A DNA stretch of 64,000 nt from JAKFWF01 sp963741505 (lineage in GTDB: Bacteria > Pseudomonadota > Alphaproteobacteria > Rhizobiales > Hyphomicrobiaceae): positions 124,001 to 188,000 of the forward strand of contig CAVUIJ010000019.1 in NCBI GenBank assembly GCA_963741505.1. Reading direction: 5' to 3'. Made by a program: the position numbers and the translations under genes. Below are positions 54,787 through 63,922 of the stretch, piece by piece. The notes under the pieces are model-generated. The model searched no databases. It saw nothing but the letters and a program-made list of their open reading frames with translations, and had not been told where the DNA came from. The first letter of the stretch is position 1. Each line of letters opens with the position of its first letter.

Positions 54787-56088
54787 TTAACAATCGAGCG
54801 TGTTCTGCCGCTCCCAGTCGGTCAGGTGGCGGCAATACTCGTTCCACTCGGCGTGGCGCAGCTTGAGGTAGGACGCCACAGTCGCCTCGCCGAGCGCTGA
54901 CTTCAACACCGTCGAGTTCTCCAGCTTGCGCAGGGCATCGAGCAGGTTGAGGGGCAATTTCTTGGCGTCCGTCACGGTGTGGCCTTCCGTATACATATCG
55001 ATATCGAGGCGGGCGCCGGGATCGCGCTTCGACCGCATGCCGTCGAGACCGGCCGCGAGCAGGCCGGCCTGCAGGAGGTAGGGGTTGGTGGCGCCGTCGG
55101 CGAGGCGGAACTCGAAGCGTCCCGCATCGGGAATGCGAATCATGTGGGTGCGGTTGTTGCCGCCGTAGGTCACCGTGTTCGGCGACCAAGTGGCACCTGA
55201 GATCGTGCGCGGCGCATTGATGCGCTTATAGGAGTTGACCGTCGGGTTCGTCAGCGCACAAAGCGCATCGGCCGAGTGTATGAGGCCGCCAATGAAATGG
55301 TAGGCCGACTTGGAAAGTCCCATCTCATCCTTGCCGTCCTCGAACACGTTCTTAGCCGTTTTGGTCGACCACAGCGAAACGTGAGCGTGGCAGCCGTTTC
55401 CAGTCAGGTTGACGAACGGCTTCGGCATGAAAGTGGCGCGAAGCCCGTGCTTCTCGGCGATCGACTTGGCCATGAACTTGAAGAAGGCGTGCTTGTCGGC
55501 GGTACGTAGTGCCGTGTCGTATTCCCAGTTCATCTCGAACTGGCCGTTGGCATCCTCGTGATCGTTCTGGTACGGCCCCCAACCGAGCGTGATCATCGCA
55601 TCACAGATCTCTTTGATGATCTCGTAGCGACGCATCAGCGCCTGCTGGTCGTAGCAGGGTTTGACTTGGCGGTCCGCATCGTCGGACACCTGCAGGCCGT
55701 CGCGGGTGATGAGGAAATACTCGCACTCGACGCCGGTCTTCATCTCGTGACCGTCGCTGGCGGCATCGGCAATCAGCCGCTTGAGTATCTGTCGCGGGTT
55801 CTGCTCGACCGGTTTGCCGCCCATGAAGAGGTCGCCGGTGACCCAGGCCACCTCGGGCTTCCACGGCAGCTGCATGACAGTATCCGGATCGGGCATGACG
55901 AGGACGTCGGGATTGGCCGGCGTCATGTCGAACCAGGCCGCGAAGCCAGCGAAGCCGGCACCGGCCTTGGCTACGACCTCGATGGCGGTTGCCGGCACGA
56001 TTTTGGCCCGCATTGTGCCGAACAGATCGACGAAGGAGATCAGGAAATACTTGACGCCATTGCCCTTCGCAAATTTCTCCAGTGACAT
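54787..56088 (-). CDS. glnT: Glutamine synthetase homologue, GlnT/GmaS type
   Basis: ATG 56086-56088 begins MSLEKFAKGNGVKYFLISFV; 433 residues. Glutamine-synthetase motifs are present: DLFGTMRAKIVPA, GVECEYFLI, GNGCHAHVSLW for NxxCHxH, and THMIRIPDAGRFEFRLADGA. The sequence is of the GlnT type of rhizobia, close to gamma-glutamylmethylamide synthetase (GmaS). GmaS joins glutamate to methylamine, and GlnT may form glutamine or related gamma-glutamyl compounds. It is the last gene of the minus-strand glx/mgs-like set, as in methylamine-utilising bacteria. Confidence 0.85.
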   Translation of the reverse strand: MSLEKFAKGNGVKYFLISFVDLFGTMRAKIVPATAIEVVAKAGAGFAGFAAWFDMTPANPDVLVMPDPDTVMQLPWKPEVAWVTGDLFMGGKPVEQNPRQILKRLIADAASDGHEMKTGVECEYFLITRDGLQVSDDADRQVKPCYDQQALMRRYEIIKEICDAMITLGWGPYQNDHEDANGQFEMNWEYDTALRTADKHAFFKFMAKSIAEKHGLRATFMPKPFVNLTGNGCHAHVSLWSTKTAKNVFEDGKDEMGLSKSAYHFIGGLIHSADALCALTNPTVNSYKRINAPRTISGATWSPNTVTYGGNNRTHMIRIPDAGRFEFRLADGATNPYLLQAGLLAAGLDGMRSKRDPGARLDIDMYTEGHTVTDAKKLPLNLLDALRKLENSTVLKSALGEATVASYLKLRHAEWNEYCRHLTDWERQNTLDC

Positions 56089-56117
56089 GCTTGCTCCCTT
56101 CGGTCGCGAAAAAAAGT

Positions 56118-56190
56118 AGCGAATGGCCAATAGCCAGTAGCCAGTAGGGCCCATTGGCATGTATTGGCTATTGGCCATTGGCTATTCGCT
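56118..56190. repeat. Heptanucleotide-based inverted repeat
   Basis: The stretch is built from TAGCCAG, AATAGCC and GGCTATT units. Its left end GCGAATGGCCAATAGCCA is mirrored on the right by TGGCTATTCGC. It lies between the glnT-type and glxD-type genes. A related copy TTGGCTATTGGCCAA occurs near 47112-47126. Confidence 0.65.
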
Positions 56191-57519
56191 CCTTCTTCCC
56201 GGTATCCAATCCGTACCCGCCAGCGGCACCTGCGCCATGGCGGCGGCCTCGACCGTCAACGCGACAAGATCCTCGGGCTCGAGATTGTGCACGTGGCTCT
56301 TGCCGTTGGCACGCGCGATGGTCTGGCATTCTAGCGTCAGCACCGAGAGATAGTTCGCGAGCCGCCGGCCGGCGGCAATCGGATCGAGGCGTTTGGTCAG
56401 CTCCGGATCCTGCGTGGTGATGCCGGCCGGATCGCGCCCCTCGTGCCAGTCGTCGTAGCTGCCGGCGGTGGTGCCGAGCTTGCTGTACTCGGCCTCCCAG
56501 CGCGGATGATTGTCGCCGAGCGCGATCAGCGCCGCCGTACCGATCGAGACCGCATCGGCGCCGAGCGCCAGGGCCTTGGCAACATCGGCGCCGTTGCGAA
56601 TGCCGCCCGAGACGATCAATTGCACCTTGCGGTGCATGTCGAGTTCCAGCAGTGCTTTCACTGCAGGCCGGATCGCCGCCAAGATCGGGATGCCGCAATG
56701 CTCGATGAACACCTCCTGGGTCGCGGCGGTGCCGCCCTGCATGCCGTCGAGCACCACCACGTCGGCGCCGGCCTTAACCGCCAGTGCCGTGTCGTAGTAG
56801 GGCCGCGCCGCTCCGATCTTGACGTAGATCGGCTTTTCCCAGTCGGTGATCTCGCGCAGCTCATGAATCTTGATTTCGAGGTCGTCGGGGCCGGTCCAAT
56901 CAGGGTGCCGGCAGGCGGAGCGCTGGTCGATGCCCTGCGGCAGCGTGCGCATCTTGGCGACCCGCTCGGAGATCTTCTGGCCGAGCAGCATGCCGCCGCC
57001 GCCAGGCTTGGCGCCCTGTCCAACGACCACCTCGATGGCATCGGCTTTGCGTAGCTGGTCCGGCTCCATGCCGTAACGCGAGGGCAGATACTGGTAGACG
57101 AGGAGTTTAGAAGCTGCGCGTTCTTCCGCAGTCATGCCGCCGTCGCCGGTGGTGGTCGAGGTGCCGGCTGCCGAGGCACCGCGCCCGAGCGCCTCCTTGG
57201 CCGGTCCCGACAGCGAGCCGAAGCTCATCCCCGCAATGGTGATCGGAATCTTGAGCTCGATAGGCGTCTTCGCGAACCGGCTGCCAAGCACGACGTTGGT
57301 GCCGCACTTCTCGCGGTAGCCTTCGAGCGGGTAGCGGCTGATCGAGGCGCCGAGAAACAGCAGGTCGTCGAAATGCGGCAGCTTGCGTTTCGCGCCGAAG
57401 CCGCGGATGTCGTAGATGCCGGTGGCAGCAGCCCGATGAATCTCGGCGATCGCGGCACGGTCGAATGTCGCGGACTCGCGCGGCGGGGTGTGGATCCAAC
57501 GCTCTTTGTCGTTACCCAC
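56182..57519 (-). CDS. Glutamate-synthase-like FMN domain protein (GlxD/MgsC type)
   Basis: GTG 57517-57519 starts the protein just at the Uma2 stop. The 445 residues correspond to the FMN/iron-sulfur half of glutamate synthase as a free subunit: AGMSFGSLSGPAKEALGRGA, GGMTAEERAASKLLVYQYLP, GDGGM and VVLDGMQGGTAATQEVFIEH. In the N-methylglutamate pathway MgsC transfers nitrogen from glutamine or gamma-glutamylmethylamide with 2-oxoglutarate. It lies between the Uma2 and GS-like genes. Whether it is GlxD or MgsC cannot be decided here. Confidence 0.83.
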   Translation of the reverse strand: MGNDKERWIHTPPRESATFDRAAIAEIHRAAATGIYDIRGFGAKRKLPHFDDLLFLGASISRYPLEGYREKCGTNVVLGSRFAKTPIELKIPITIAGMSFGSLSGPAKEALGRGASAAGTSTTTGDGGMTAEERAASKLLVYQYLPSRYGMEPDQLRKADAIEVVVGQGAKPGGGGMLLGQKISERVAKMRTLPQGIDQRSACRHPDWTGPDDLEIKIHELREITDWEKPIYVKIGAARPYYDTALAVKAGADVVVLDGMQGGTAATQEVFIEHCGIPILAAIRPAVKALLELDMHRKVQLIVSGGIRNGADVAKALALGADAVSIGTAALIALGDNHPRWEAEYSKLGTTAGSYDDWHEGRDPAGITTQDPELTKRLDPIAAGRRLANYLSVLTLECQTIARANGKSHVHNLEPEDLVALTVEAAAMAQVPLAGTDWIPGRRSE

Positions 57520-58103
57520 TATGCTGCTCCGGGGTCGGGAGAATCGGGCGCCCAAAGCACGTCGAGCCTGAATGTATGAGCCTCGAATGGTGGTGCCGCA
57601 ATCGACTGGTCATCCTTGAACGCCGCCGCCAGAAGCCACTTGCCATTCGTCAGCTGAAGGACCTCGAGCGTCTTTGCAATAGGGTCGACATACCAACAAT
57701 GACCGACACCGAACTGGGCGTAAACCGCGAGCTTGTCGGTCCGGTCGATGGCCTGGGTCGAAGGCGAAATGATCTCGGCGATCCAGTCAGGCGGCGTTTC
57801 GATGTAGGCCGTCGACGGAAAGGGTGTGAGCCGCTCCTTCCGCCAACCCGCAAGATCGGGGACGACAACATTCGGTCCAAGATGCAACTCGGGTTCGACC
57901 ATGAAGATCCAACCACCCGGTCCACCGCGGCCACGCCCGAAGGGCATTGTGATTTCTGAACCGAGCTGGTTGGCGGCGACACTATGCCTTGGCGCCGGGC
58001 GCGGATGAGCATGCAGCACGCCGAAAATGATCTCACCGACCATATTGGCCGGCAGCGCCTCGAGATCAGCATAGGTTGCAGTGCGTGACTTCGATTTCAG
58101 CAT
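57519..58103 (-). CDS. Uma2-family (DUF820) putative endonuclease
   Basis: ATG 58101-58103 opens a 194-residue protein with the restriction-endonuclease-like Uma2 fold: TYADLEALPANMVGEIIFGV, then VPDLAGWRKERL and the IETPPDWIAEIISPSTQ motif with the acidic active-site residues, and KLAVYAQFGVGHCWYVDP. The function of Uma2 proteins in most bacteria is unknown. Its position inside the glx/mgs-like operon, overlapping the downstream start by one base, is unusual. It may be an inserted gene that has become coupled. Confidence 0.85.
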   Translation of the reverse strand: MLKSKSRTATYADLEALPANMVGEIIFGVLHAHPRPAPRHSVAANQLGSEITMPFGRGRGGPGGWIFMVEPELHLGPNVVVPDLAGWRKERLTPFPSTAYIETPPDWIAEIISPSTQAIDRTDKLAVYAQFGVGHCWYVDPIAKTLEVLQLTNGKWLLAAAFKDDQSIAAPPFEAHTFRLDVLWAPDSPDPGAA

Positions 58104-58116
58104 GATGCTCAGGGTG

Positions 58117-58842
58117 TCAGTAAGATCCCAGATTGTCGATGTGGAAATTGTACAGCTTACGGGCCGAACCATACCGCGTGAACTGGTCGACCGACACCTC
58201 GGGCCCGATGCCGGCCGCGTCGAGCAACCGGCGCAGCTTCACCCGATGATTGTCGCGCATGTCCTTCTTGATGCAGTCGGTGCCGAGGCTTTTCACCTTG
58301 CCGCGCACGAACAGCTTGGCTTCATAAATTGAATCGCCGAGCGCGTCGCCGGCGTCACCCAGCACGACAATCGTTCCGGCTTGCGCCATGAAGGCCGCCA
58401 TGTGGCCGATCGATCCTTTCACCACGATGTCAAGCCCGCGCAGCGAGATGCCGAGGCGCGACGACGCATTGCCGTCGATGATCAATAGCCCGCCGCAGCC
58501 GGTGGCGCCGGCCGCCTGCGACGCATCGCCCGTCACATGCACGCACCCGGACATCATGTTCTCGGCGACGCCGGTCGAGGCATTGCCGTTGATCGTGACA
58601 TGCGCGTGCATGTTCATGCCGGCGCAGTAGTAGCCGACGTGACCGTCGATCGTAACGTCAAGCTTGCTCTTCAGGCCGGCCGCCAGCGCATGCGCGCCGT
58701 TGGGATGGATGATCTGGTAGTGTCCGCTGGTCGCGGCGTGCAGCTGCTCGTTGATCGAGCGCACGCTGAGCTTTGTGCAATCGAGCGCGATCGTGTTCGG
58801 CAAGTGTGGCTGAAGCTTGCTGGCCTTGCTGTCAGCGGCCAT
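58117..58842 (-). CDS. Glutamate-synthase GXGXG-domain protein (GlxC/MgsB type)
   Basis: ATG 58840-58842 starts a 241-residue protein built of repeating glycine turns as in the GXGXG right-handed helix of glutamate synthase: YYCAGMNMHAHVTINGNAST, CVHVTGDASQAAGATGCGG and LLIIDGNASSRLGISLRG. It is a stand-alone version, found in GlxBCD and MgsABC sets. It follows the glxB-type gene by three bases and precedes the Uma2 gene. Confidence 0.85.
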   Translation of the reverse strand: MAADSKASKLQPHLPNTIALDCTKLSVRSINEQLHAATSGHYQIIHPNGAHALAAGLKSKLDVTIDGHVGYYCAGMNMHAHVTINGNASTGVAENMMSGCVHVTGDASQAAGATGCGGLLIIDGNASSRLGISLRGLDIVVKGSIGHMAAFMAQAGTIVVLGDAGDALGDSIYEAKLFVRGKVKSLGTDCIKKDMRDNHRVKLRRLLDAAGIGPEVSVDQFTRYGSARKLYNFHIDNLGSY

Positions 58843-58845
58843 ACT

Positions 58846-59743
58846 TCAGCTCCGCGTCCAGGCGTAAACGGTGGCCGGCGCAGGCTCCCAGATCTTGGCG
58901 CCATCGATCCCCGGCAGACCCGAGAGGGCGCGAAACTCGGAACCGAAAGCCACCCAATCATCGGTCTCGGCCATCACTGCCGGCTTGCAGGCGATCGGAT
59001 CGCGCAGCACCGCGAAGCCGTCCCGCGTGCCGACGACGAAGGTGTAGAATCCGTCGAGGTCGTCGAGGGCATGTTCCAGCGCCTCCTTCAGGCTGTCGCC
59101 CTCGCGCATGCGCCAGGCCAGATAGGCGGCCGCCACCTCGCTGTCGTTCTCGGTCTGGAAGCGCTCACCCCGACGCTTCAAGGCCTCACGCAATCGGTTG
59201 TGATTGGACAACGATCCATTGTGCACGAGACAGGTGTCATTGCCGGTGGAGAAGGGGTGCGAACCGGCCACCGTGACCGCAGAATTCGGTTGCCATGCGG
59301 GTATGGCCGATCGCATGTGTGCCGGCTCGTTTCGCCAGGCCCAGGTCCCGGGCGATCCTGTCGGGATCGCCGATGCCCTTGAAGATCTCGATCGCCGAGC
59401 CCTGAGAAAGAATGTTGGCACCGTCGACATTGTCGATCAGCCAGCGCCGTGCCGCCTCGCCGTCGCCTGCGATCTTGAACACCGCGTGATCGCCGTTGCG
59501 CTCGACGTGAACGGCAACGCCCATGGCCTTGGACAGCCGTTCGGCTACCTGGTCCCAGTCCAGGTCGTCACCGCTCGGTGCGGCACAGACTTTTGTCGTG
59601 CCCGCTTCCACGTCGCCATAGACGGCAAAGCCCGCGCTATCGGGCCCGCGGCTGCACATCTCCGACAACATGGTCGCCGTCAGCGCACCAAGCCGTTCCT
59701 CCAACGCGGGATTCTTCAGGAACAGTCCGACGATCCCGCACAT
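58846..59743 (-). CDS. Class II glutamine amidotransferase (GlxB/MgsA type, one frameshift)
   Basis: ATG 59741-59743 gives MCGIVGLFLKNPALEERLGA, with Cys2 as the N-terminal nucleophile of class II amidotransferases. MCSRGPDSAGFAVYGD and the HTRMATES block follow. The frame shifts at 59283-59286 (an extra T), and removal of one base restores RMATE-SAVTVAGSHPFSTG. The corrected protein has about 298 residues. It releases ammonia from glutamine for the glutamate-synthase-like subunits downstream. It is the first gene of the operon and is divergent from nothing nearby. Confidence 0.83.
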
Positions 59744-59845
59744 GTGCGTTGCCCTCCGAAGTCAGATAGCCGCGCGAATGTGCGCATGGGGCCGGAAGCT
59801 GTCAATCCGATTTCAAATATTTTTCTCTACAGGAAAATACGCAAA

Positions 59846-60493
59846 TCACGGGCTCGAGGCTTCCTCGGCCTGATAGGAGACGATCACCGAGATATAGCGC
59901 GCTGGCAAACGGCGCAGCTCCTCCGGACCGTGCGGCGCCTCGGCATCGAAGAACAGACTGTCGCCGGGTTTCAGGACGTAGCTGCGGTCGGCGTGACGGT
60001 AAGCGACTTCGCCAGCCAGCATATAGATGAACTCATAGCCGGCATGCTGGAACACGGGGTAGGAATCTGAAGTCTCATCGAGAGTTATCAAGAACGGCTC
60101 GATCTTGAGCGGGCTGCGCAGGGAGTGGCCAAGCAGCTCGTAGCGGTGTCCGGCCCGCGTGCCGCGCCGATCGATCACCAGCCCGCGCCCTTTCCTGACA
60201 TACGTCGCATCGAACTTGCGGTCGTAGCGCGCAAATAGAGCCGTCATAGGCACGTTGAGCGCGGTCGCCAGCGACTGCAGCGTCGCCAGCGACGGCGAGG
60301 TCTGGCCGTTCTCGATCTTGGACAGCATGGCGATCGACAAACCGGCGGCCTGCGCCAACTCGGACGCGGTCATACTGACAGCCTGGCGCAGCGCACGAAG
60401 CTGTGCGCCGACGGCTTCCAGCAGTAGCCGATCCTCACGCTGGCCCGCTACTGTCTCGCTCACCGCTCCGGTTCCCATCCCTTGTCGCGTCAT
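59846..60493 (-). CDS. XRE-cupin transcription regulator
   Basis: ATG 60491-60493 (60478 is an alternative) opens a 215-residue regulator with an XRE helix-turn-helix (LRALRQAVSMTASELAQAAG then IAMLSKIENGQTSPSLATLQ) and a C-terminal cupin domain (FQHAGYEFIYMLAGEVAYRH, LKPGDSLFFDAEAPHGPEEL). Such regulators sense small amines or carboxylates and often control nitrogen-compound catabolism. It is 103 bases upstream of the glxB-type gene on the same strand, so it probably regulates that set. Confidence 0.88.
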   Translation of the reverse strand: MTRQGMGTGAVSETVAGQREDRLLLEAVGAQLRALRQAVSMTASELAQAAGLSIAMLSKIENGQTSPSLATLQSLATALNVPMTALFARYDRKFDATYVRKGRGLVIDRRGTRAGHRYELLGHSLRSPLKIEPFLITLDETSDSYPVFQHAGYEFIYMLAGEVAYRHADRSYVLKPGDSLFFDAEAPHGPEELRRLPARYISVIVSYQAEEASSP

Positions 60494-61354
60494 CAAAACA
60501 TAGTCCCACCATGTTGGACGCTCGTCCAGGCACACTCTGCCGGCGACATCCGCCCGAGACGGATAATTGCGCTCAGCCTCATCCGCCGACCCGCAATTGC
60601 TGCCGGACTTCCAGGTCCCGAACTTTGGACTGGATCAACTCAGCTATCCAGGGTACCCAAGAGTTAATCCGACTACCGAGCGACCCAAGAACTTGACCCA
60701 AACCTTCCGTCAGAAACGCCACCGAATCACTAGGTCTCTCGTTTGCTGTCCGGATAAGAAGCAAACAGTTCATCAACGCTGCCGTCACAATGGGCGTCTT
60801 GAAGAACTCCGCGCTCAAACTCGCTGACAGGGACCGACATATGCAAAAATTGGTGTTCTGCTGATGCCCCGACAGCGTACCCTGCGGCGCGACAATTAAT
60901 GTGCGAGGGCGTTCTCGCCCGGACTGTCGCGTTGTAGTATCCGATCAGCCGTCTTGCAGTGTCATCGCAGCCAAGTCAGAAGTTACGTGGCGACAACCAT
61001 CACATTGGGCGCCGAACAGGCACCCAGTCTCTCAACGTTCCGCCGAGCGTCGATCGCCGGCTATCGAACCTATCGCGTCACGGTTCGGCAAGTGTTCCTT
61101 GATCGACAGCTATCGGGGGCTGGAACTGTCGGCGCGCCCGTGGCGACCTCTTCGTCGAAGTTGACCGATGTCGTCGAAAAAGTCTCCGGCCTGATCGACG
61201 GGGTTGTCGTCATTGGTTGGCAGGCGATCTCACCCGGACTTGTCGCGGTGCCCGCCGCTGGCAAGCTCGACACTAACGCAACTGGCAGCTCAACGCCGAG
61301 GTCTCGCCGCAGCCCGTGAGCATACCACCCATACCAAGCGCACCTCTTGAGCGG
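60494..61354. other. Gene-poor stretch between the regulator and the P-type ATPase
   Basis: No clear gene is present. A minus-strand frame with a TTG start at 60579-60818 (79 residues, ending LIQSKVRDLEVRQQLRVGG) and plus-strand frames around 60954-61319 match nothing I recognise. The region may contain decayed coding DNA. Confidence 0.35.
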
Positions 61355-63922
61355 TCAAGCCGTGAGCCGGTCGTGCCATATGGGCTTTAGCCATTCGAGC
61401 ACAACGAGCACCAGCGCGCCGGCTGCAAGCGTCACCGCCAGGTCGTCCCAGTGCAGAGGCCCGAAACGAAAGAACCCGCTGGCGAGCGGCCAAAGCAGAG
61501 ACACGCCCAACATCAAGACGACGAAAAGGAGCACCCATGCCAGTGCCGGATTTGGTCGGCGGATTGCCGCAAGCAGGGAGGCGCTGAATGAGCGGTTTAT
61601 GAATATTAGGCTGACAATAGTCATGACCAAAGAAAAGAAGGCGAGGGCACGTAATTCCGGGTCCGGCATGCCTCGCCGGTTGCCAATCACGAAGATGGTC
61701 GCGACGAGAGCAAACGCGAAAGCGCCTTGCAGAAGGCTCCAACCTATCAGGTGCCTCGAGAACAGCGGCTCATCGGGGGATCTTGGTCGGCGCCCCATGA
61801 TATCATCCTCCTCGGTCTCCGCCTCGAACACGAGGGAGCACGTCGGATCGATGACCATCTCCAGAAACGCGATGTGCACCGGCCCGAACAGAATGGGCAG
61901 GCCGAAGAGCAGAGGCAGCAGAGCCAAGCCTGCGATTGGCACGTGCACCGCGAATATGAAGCCCATTGCCTTGCGCAGGTTGTCGTAGATCCGGCGGCCA
62001 AGCCGGACGGCGGTCACAATCGAGCCGAAATCGTCGTCGAGGAGCACGATCGAGGATGCCTCGCGGGCCACGTCCGTCCCGCGTCCACCCATAGCTATGC
62101 CGATATGAGCTGCCTTGAGAGAAGGTGCGTCATTGACGCCGTCACCCGTCATCGCCACGATCTCGCCATTCGCCTTGAGAGCATTGACGATGCGCAGCTT
62201 CTGCTCTGGCATGATGCGCGCAAACACGGTCGCAGTGCGCAGGCGGAAAGCCAACTCGGCTTCGCTCATGTGCTTGAGTTCCTCGCCTGTCACGAGGTCT
62301 TCTGAATCGATGCCGGCTTGGCGGGCGATGGCTCTGGCGGTTGCCGGGTAGTCGCCGGTAATCATGACCAATTTGATGCCGGCGGTGTGGCATTCGCGCA
62401 CAGCAGCAGGCACACTCGCGCGCAGCGGATCGGCCAAGCCAATGAGGCCCAAGAGCTCGAAGGCGAAATCGTGCCGCAACTCCGGCCAAGCGGTTCCAGT
62501 GAAATTGGCGCGGGCAACGCCCAATACGCGAAGTCCCTCGGCCGCCATGGTGTCGGCCGCCTTATTCAACGCGGCGCGATCGGCGGTGTCGAGACGACAA
62601 AGATCGGCGATTGCCTCGGGGGCGCCTTTGGTTGCGACAACGAATTTCTGTGGCGACGCAGCTGACTGCCAGACATGCGACATGGCGAGGAGATCCGGGC
62701 GAAGTCCATAGGTGTGAACGAGCTTCCAGTCCGGTCCATGCAGATGCCCGGTCGCGCCAAGACGCTCCCGGCCGAGTTCGTGAAACGCCTTCTCCATGGG
62801 GTCGAAGGGATCGGGAGAGCTGGCAAGTACGCCGAACTCGACCAACCCGTGGAACTCATCGGGTATCTTTGCGCCTGACGCCTCGCGGGGTCGGAGCACT
62901 GCTCCGCTCTTGAGCCGCAGCTCCGCAACGGACATTCGGTTCTCGGTCAGCGTACCGGTCTTGTCGGTGCACAATACGGTTGCGGAGCCCAGCGTTTCAA
63001 TTGCTGCGGCTCGCCTCGTCAGGACACGCGCCCGCGAGATCCGCCATGCCCCCATCGCCATGAATACAGCCAGTACGACTGGAAACTCTTCGGGCAGCAT
63101 CGACATGCCAAGCGCGATGCCGGCCAGCATGGCCTCGAGCCAACCGCCACGCAGGGAGCCATAGAGCAAGACTGCCAGGACGCTCACGGTGCCCCCGACC
63201 ATGGCGAATACCCGCACGAGCCGTTGGGTCTGGGCCCGCAGCCGCGGCGCCTCCGTCTCCAATGTGCTGAGCGACTGGCCGATCTTGCCGATCTCGCTCA
63301 GGGGGCCGATCGCGGTCACTTCGCCTATTGCGGACCCGCGCACGACCAGCGAGCCGGAAAATACGCACGGAAGGTCGTCGCCACCTGGTCGATAGTCGCC
63401 CGACAATCTCGGCGATTCCGCAGCTACCTTGCGGACGGGTACGGACTCACCCGTAAGCAGCGATTCGTCCGTCTGCAAGTCGTGACTTTGAACGAGCACA
63501 GCGTCGGCCGGTACCCGGTCTCCCTCGCCGAGCACGACGAAATCGCCGCGCACAACTTCCCGTCCAGCGATACGTTTGCGCTTACCATCACGTATGACGA
63601 GTGCTCGCGGACTCGTGAGGTCGCGTAGCGCCTCGAGAACTCTCTCGGTGCGGCTTTCTTGAACGACCGTGATCGTGACAGACATTGTCGCAAAGGCGAG
63701 CAGGATCAGCGCTTCCGCGAGGTCGCCCAGTAACAGGTACACCAGACCGCCGCCGAGCAGCAGGGCGAGCATTGGTTCACGCAAAACCTCAAGGGTGATA
63801 CGGAGCGTTGTCCGCTGATCGGGCCTAGGCAGCTCGTTGTAACCTTCATTCTTCTGCCTAACTCGAACGTCTGCGTCGCTGAGGCCGAGCATTGAAGCAG
63901 CCGACAGTGGATCGTTTCCCAT
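61355..63922 (-). CDS. Cation-transporting P-type ATPase
   Basis: This 855-residue pump has all P-type motifs: the actuator loop LQTDESLLTGESVP, the phosphorylation site VLCTDKTGTLTENRM, and the hinge MTGDGVNDAPSLKAAHIGIA. M4 reads MLPEEFPVVLAVFMAM (Pro-Glu-Glu in place of the PEGL of Ca2+ pumps), and M6 reads EMVIDPTCSLVFEAETEEDD instead of the NLVTDGxPA of classic P2 pumps. It therefore belongs to a less-studied P2-like group, and the ion is uncertain (Ca2+, Mn2+ or Mg2+ possible). It is monocistronic on the minus strand. Confidence 0.9.
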   Translation of the reverse strand: MGNDPLSAASMLGLSDADVRVRQKNEGYNELPRPDQRTTLRITLEVLREPMLALLLGGGLVYLLLGDLAEALILLAFATMSVTITVVQESRTERVLEALRDLTSPRALVIRDGKRKRIAGREVVRGDFVVLGEGDRVPADAVLVQSHDLQTDESLLTGESVPVRKVAAESPRLSGDYRPGGDDLPCVFSGSLVVRGSAIGEVTAIGPLSEIGKIGQSLSTLETEAPRLRAQTQRLVRVFAMVGGTVSVLAVLLYGSLRGGWLEAMLAGIALGMSMLPEEFPVVLAVFMAMGAWRISRARVLTRRAAAIETLGSATVLCTDKTGTLTENRMSVAELRLKSGAVLRPREASGAKIPDEFHGLVEFGVLASSPDPFDPMEKAFHELGRERLGATGHLHGPDWKLVHTYGLRPDLLAMSHVWQSAASPQKFVVATKGAPEAIADLCRLDTADRAALNKAADTMAAEGLRVLGVARANFTGTAWPELRHDFAFELLGLIGLADPLRASVPAAVRECHTAGIKLVMITGDYPATARAIARQAGIDSEDLVTGEELKHMSEAELAFRLRTATVFARIMPEQKLRIVNALKANGEIVAMTGDGVNDAPSLKAAHIGIAMGGRGTDVAREASSIVLLDDDFGSIVTAVRLGRRIYDNLRKAMGFIFAVHVPIAGLALLPLLFGLPILFGPVHIAFLEMVIDPTCSLVFEAETEEDDIMGRRPRSPDEPLFSRHLIGWSLLQGAFAFALVATIFVIGNRRGMPDPELRALAFFSLVMTIVSLIFINRSFSASLLAAIRRPNPALAWVLLFVVLMLGVSLLWPLASGFFRFGPLHWDDLAVTLAAGALVLVVLEWLKPIWHDRLTA

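Noticed and set aside
60954..61319. Plus-strand 121-codon frame near the P-type ATPase
   Set aside because: There are no conserved motifs, amino-acid use is unlike that of real genes in the window, and there is no ribosome-binding site.
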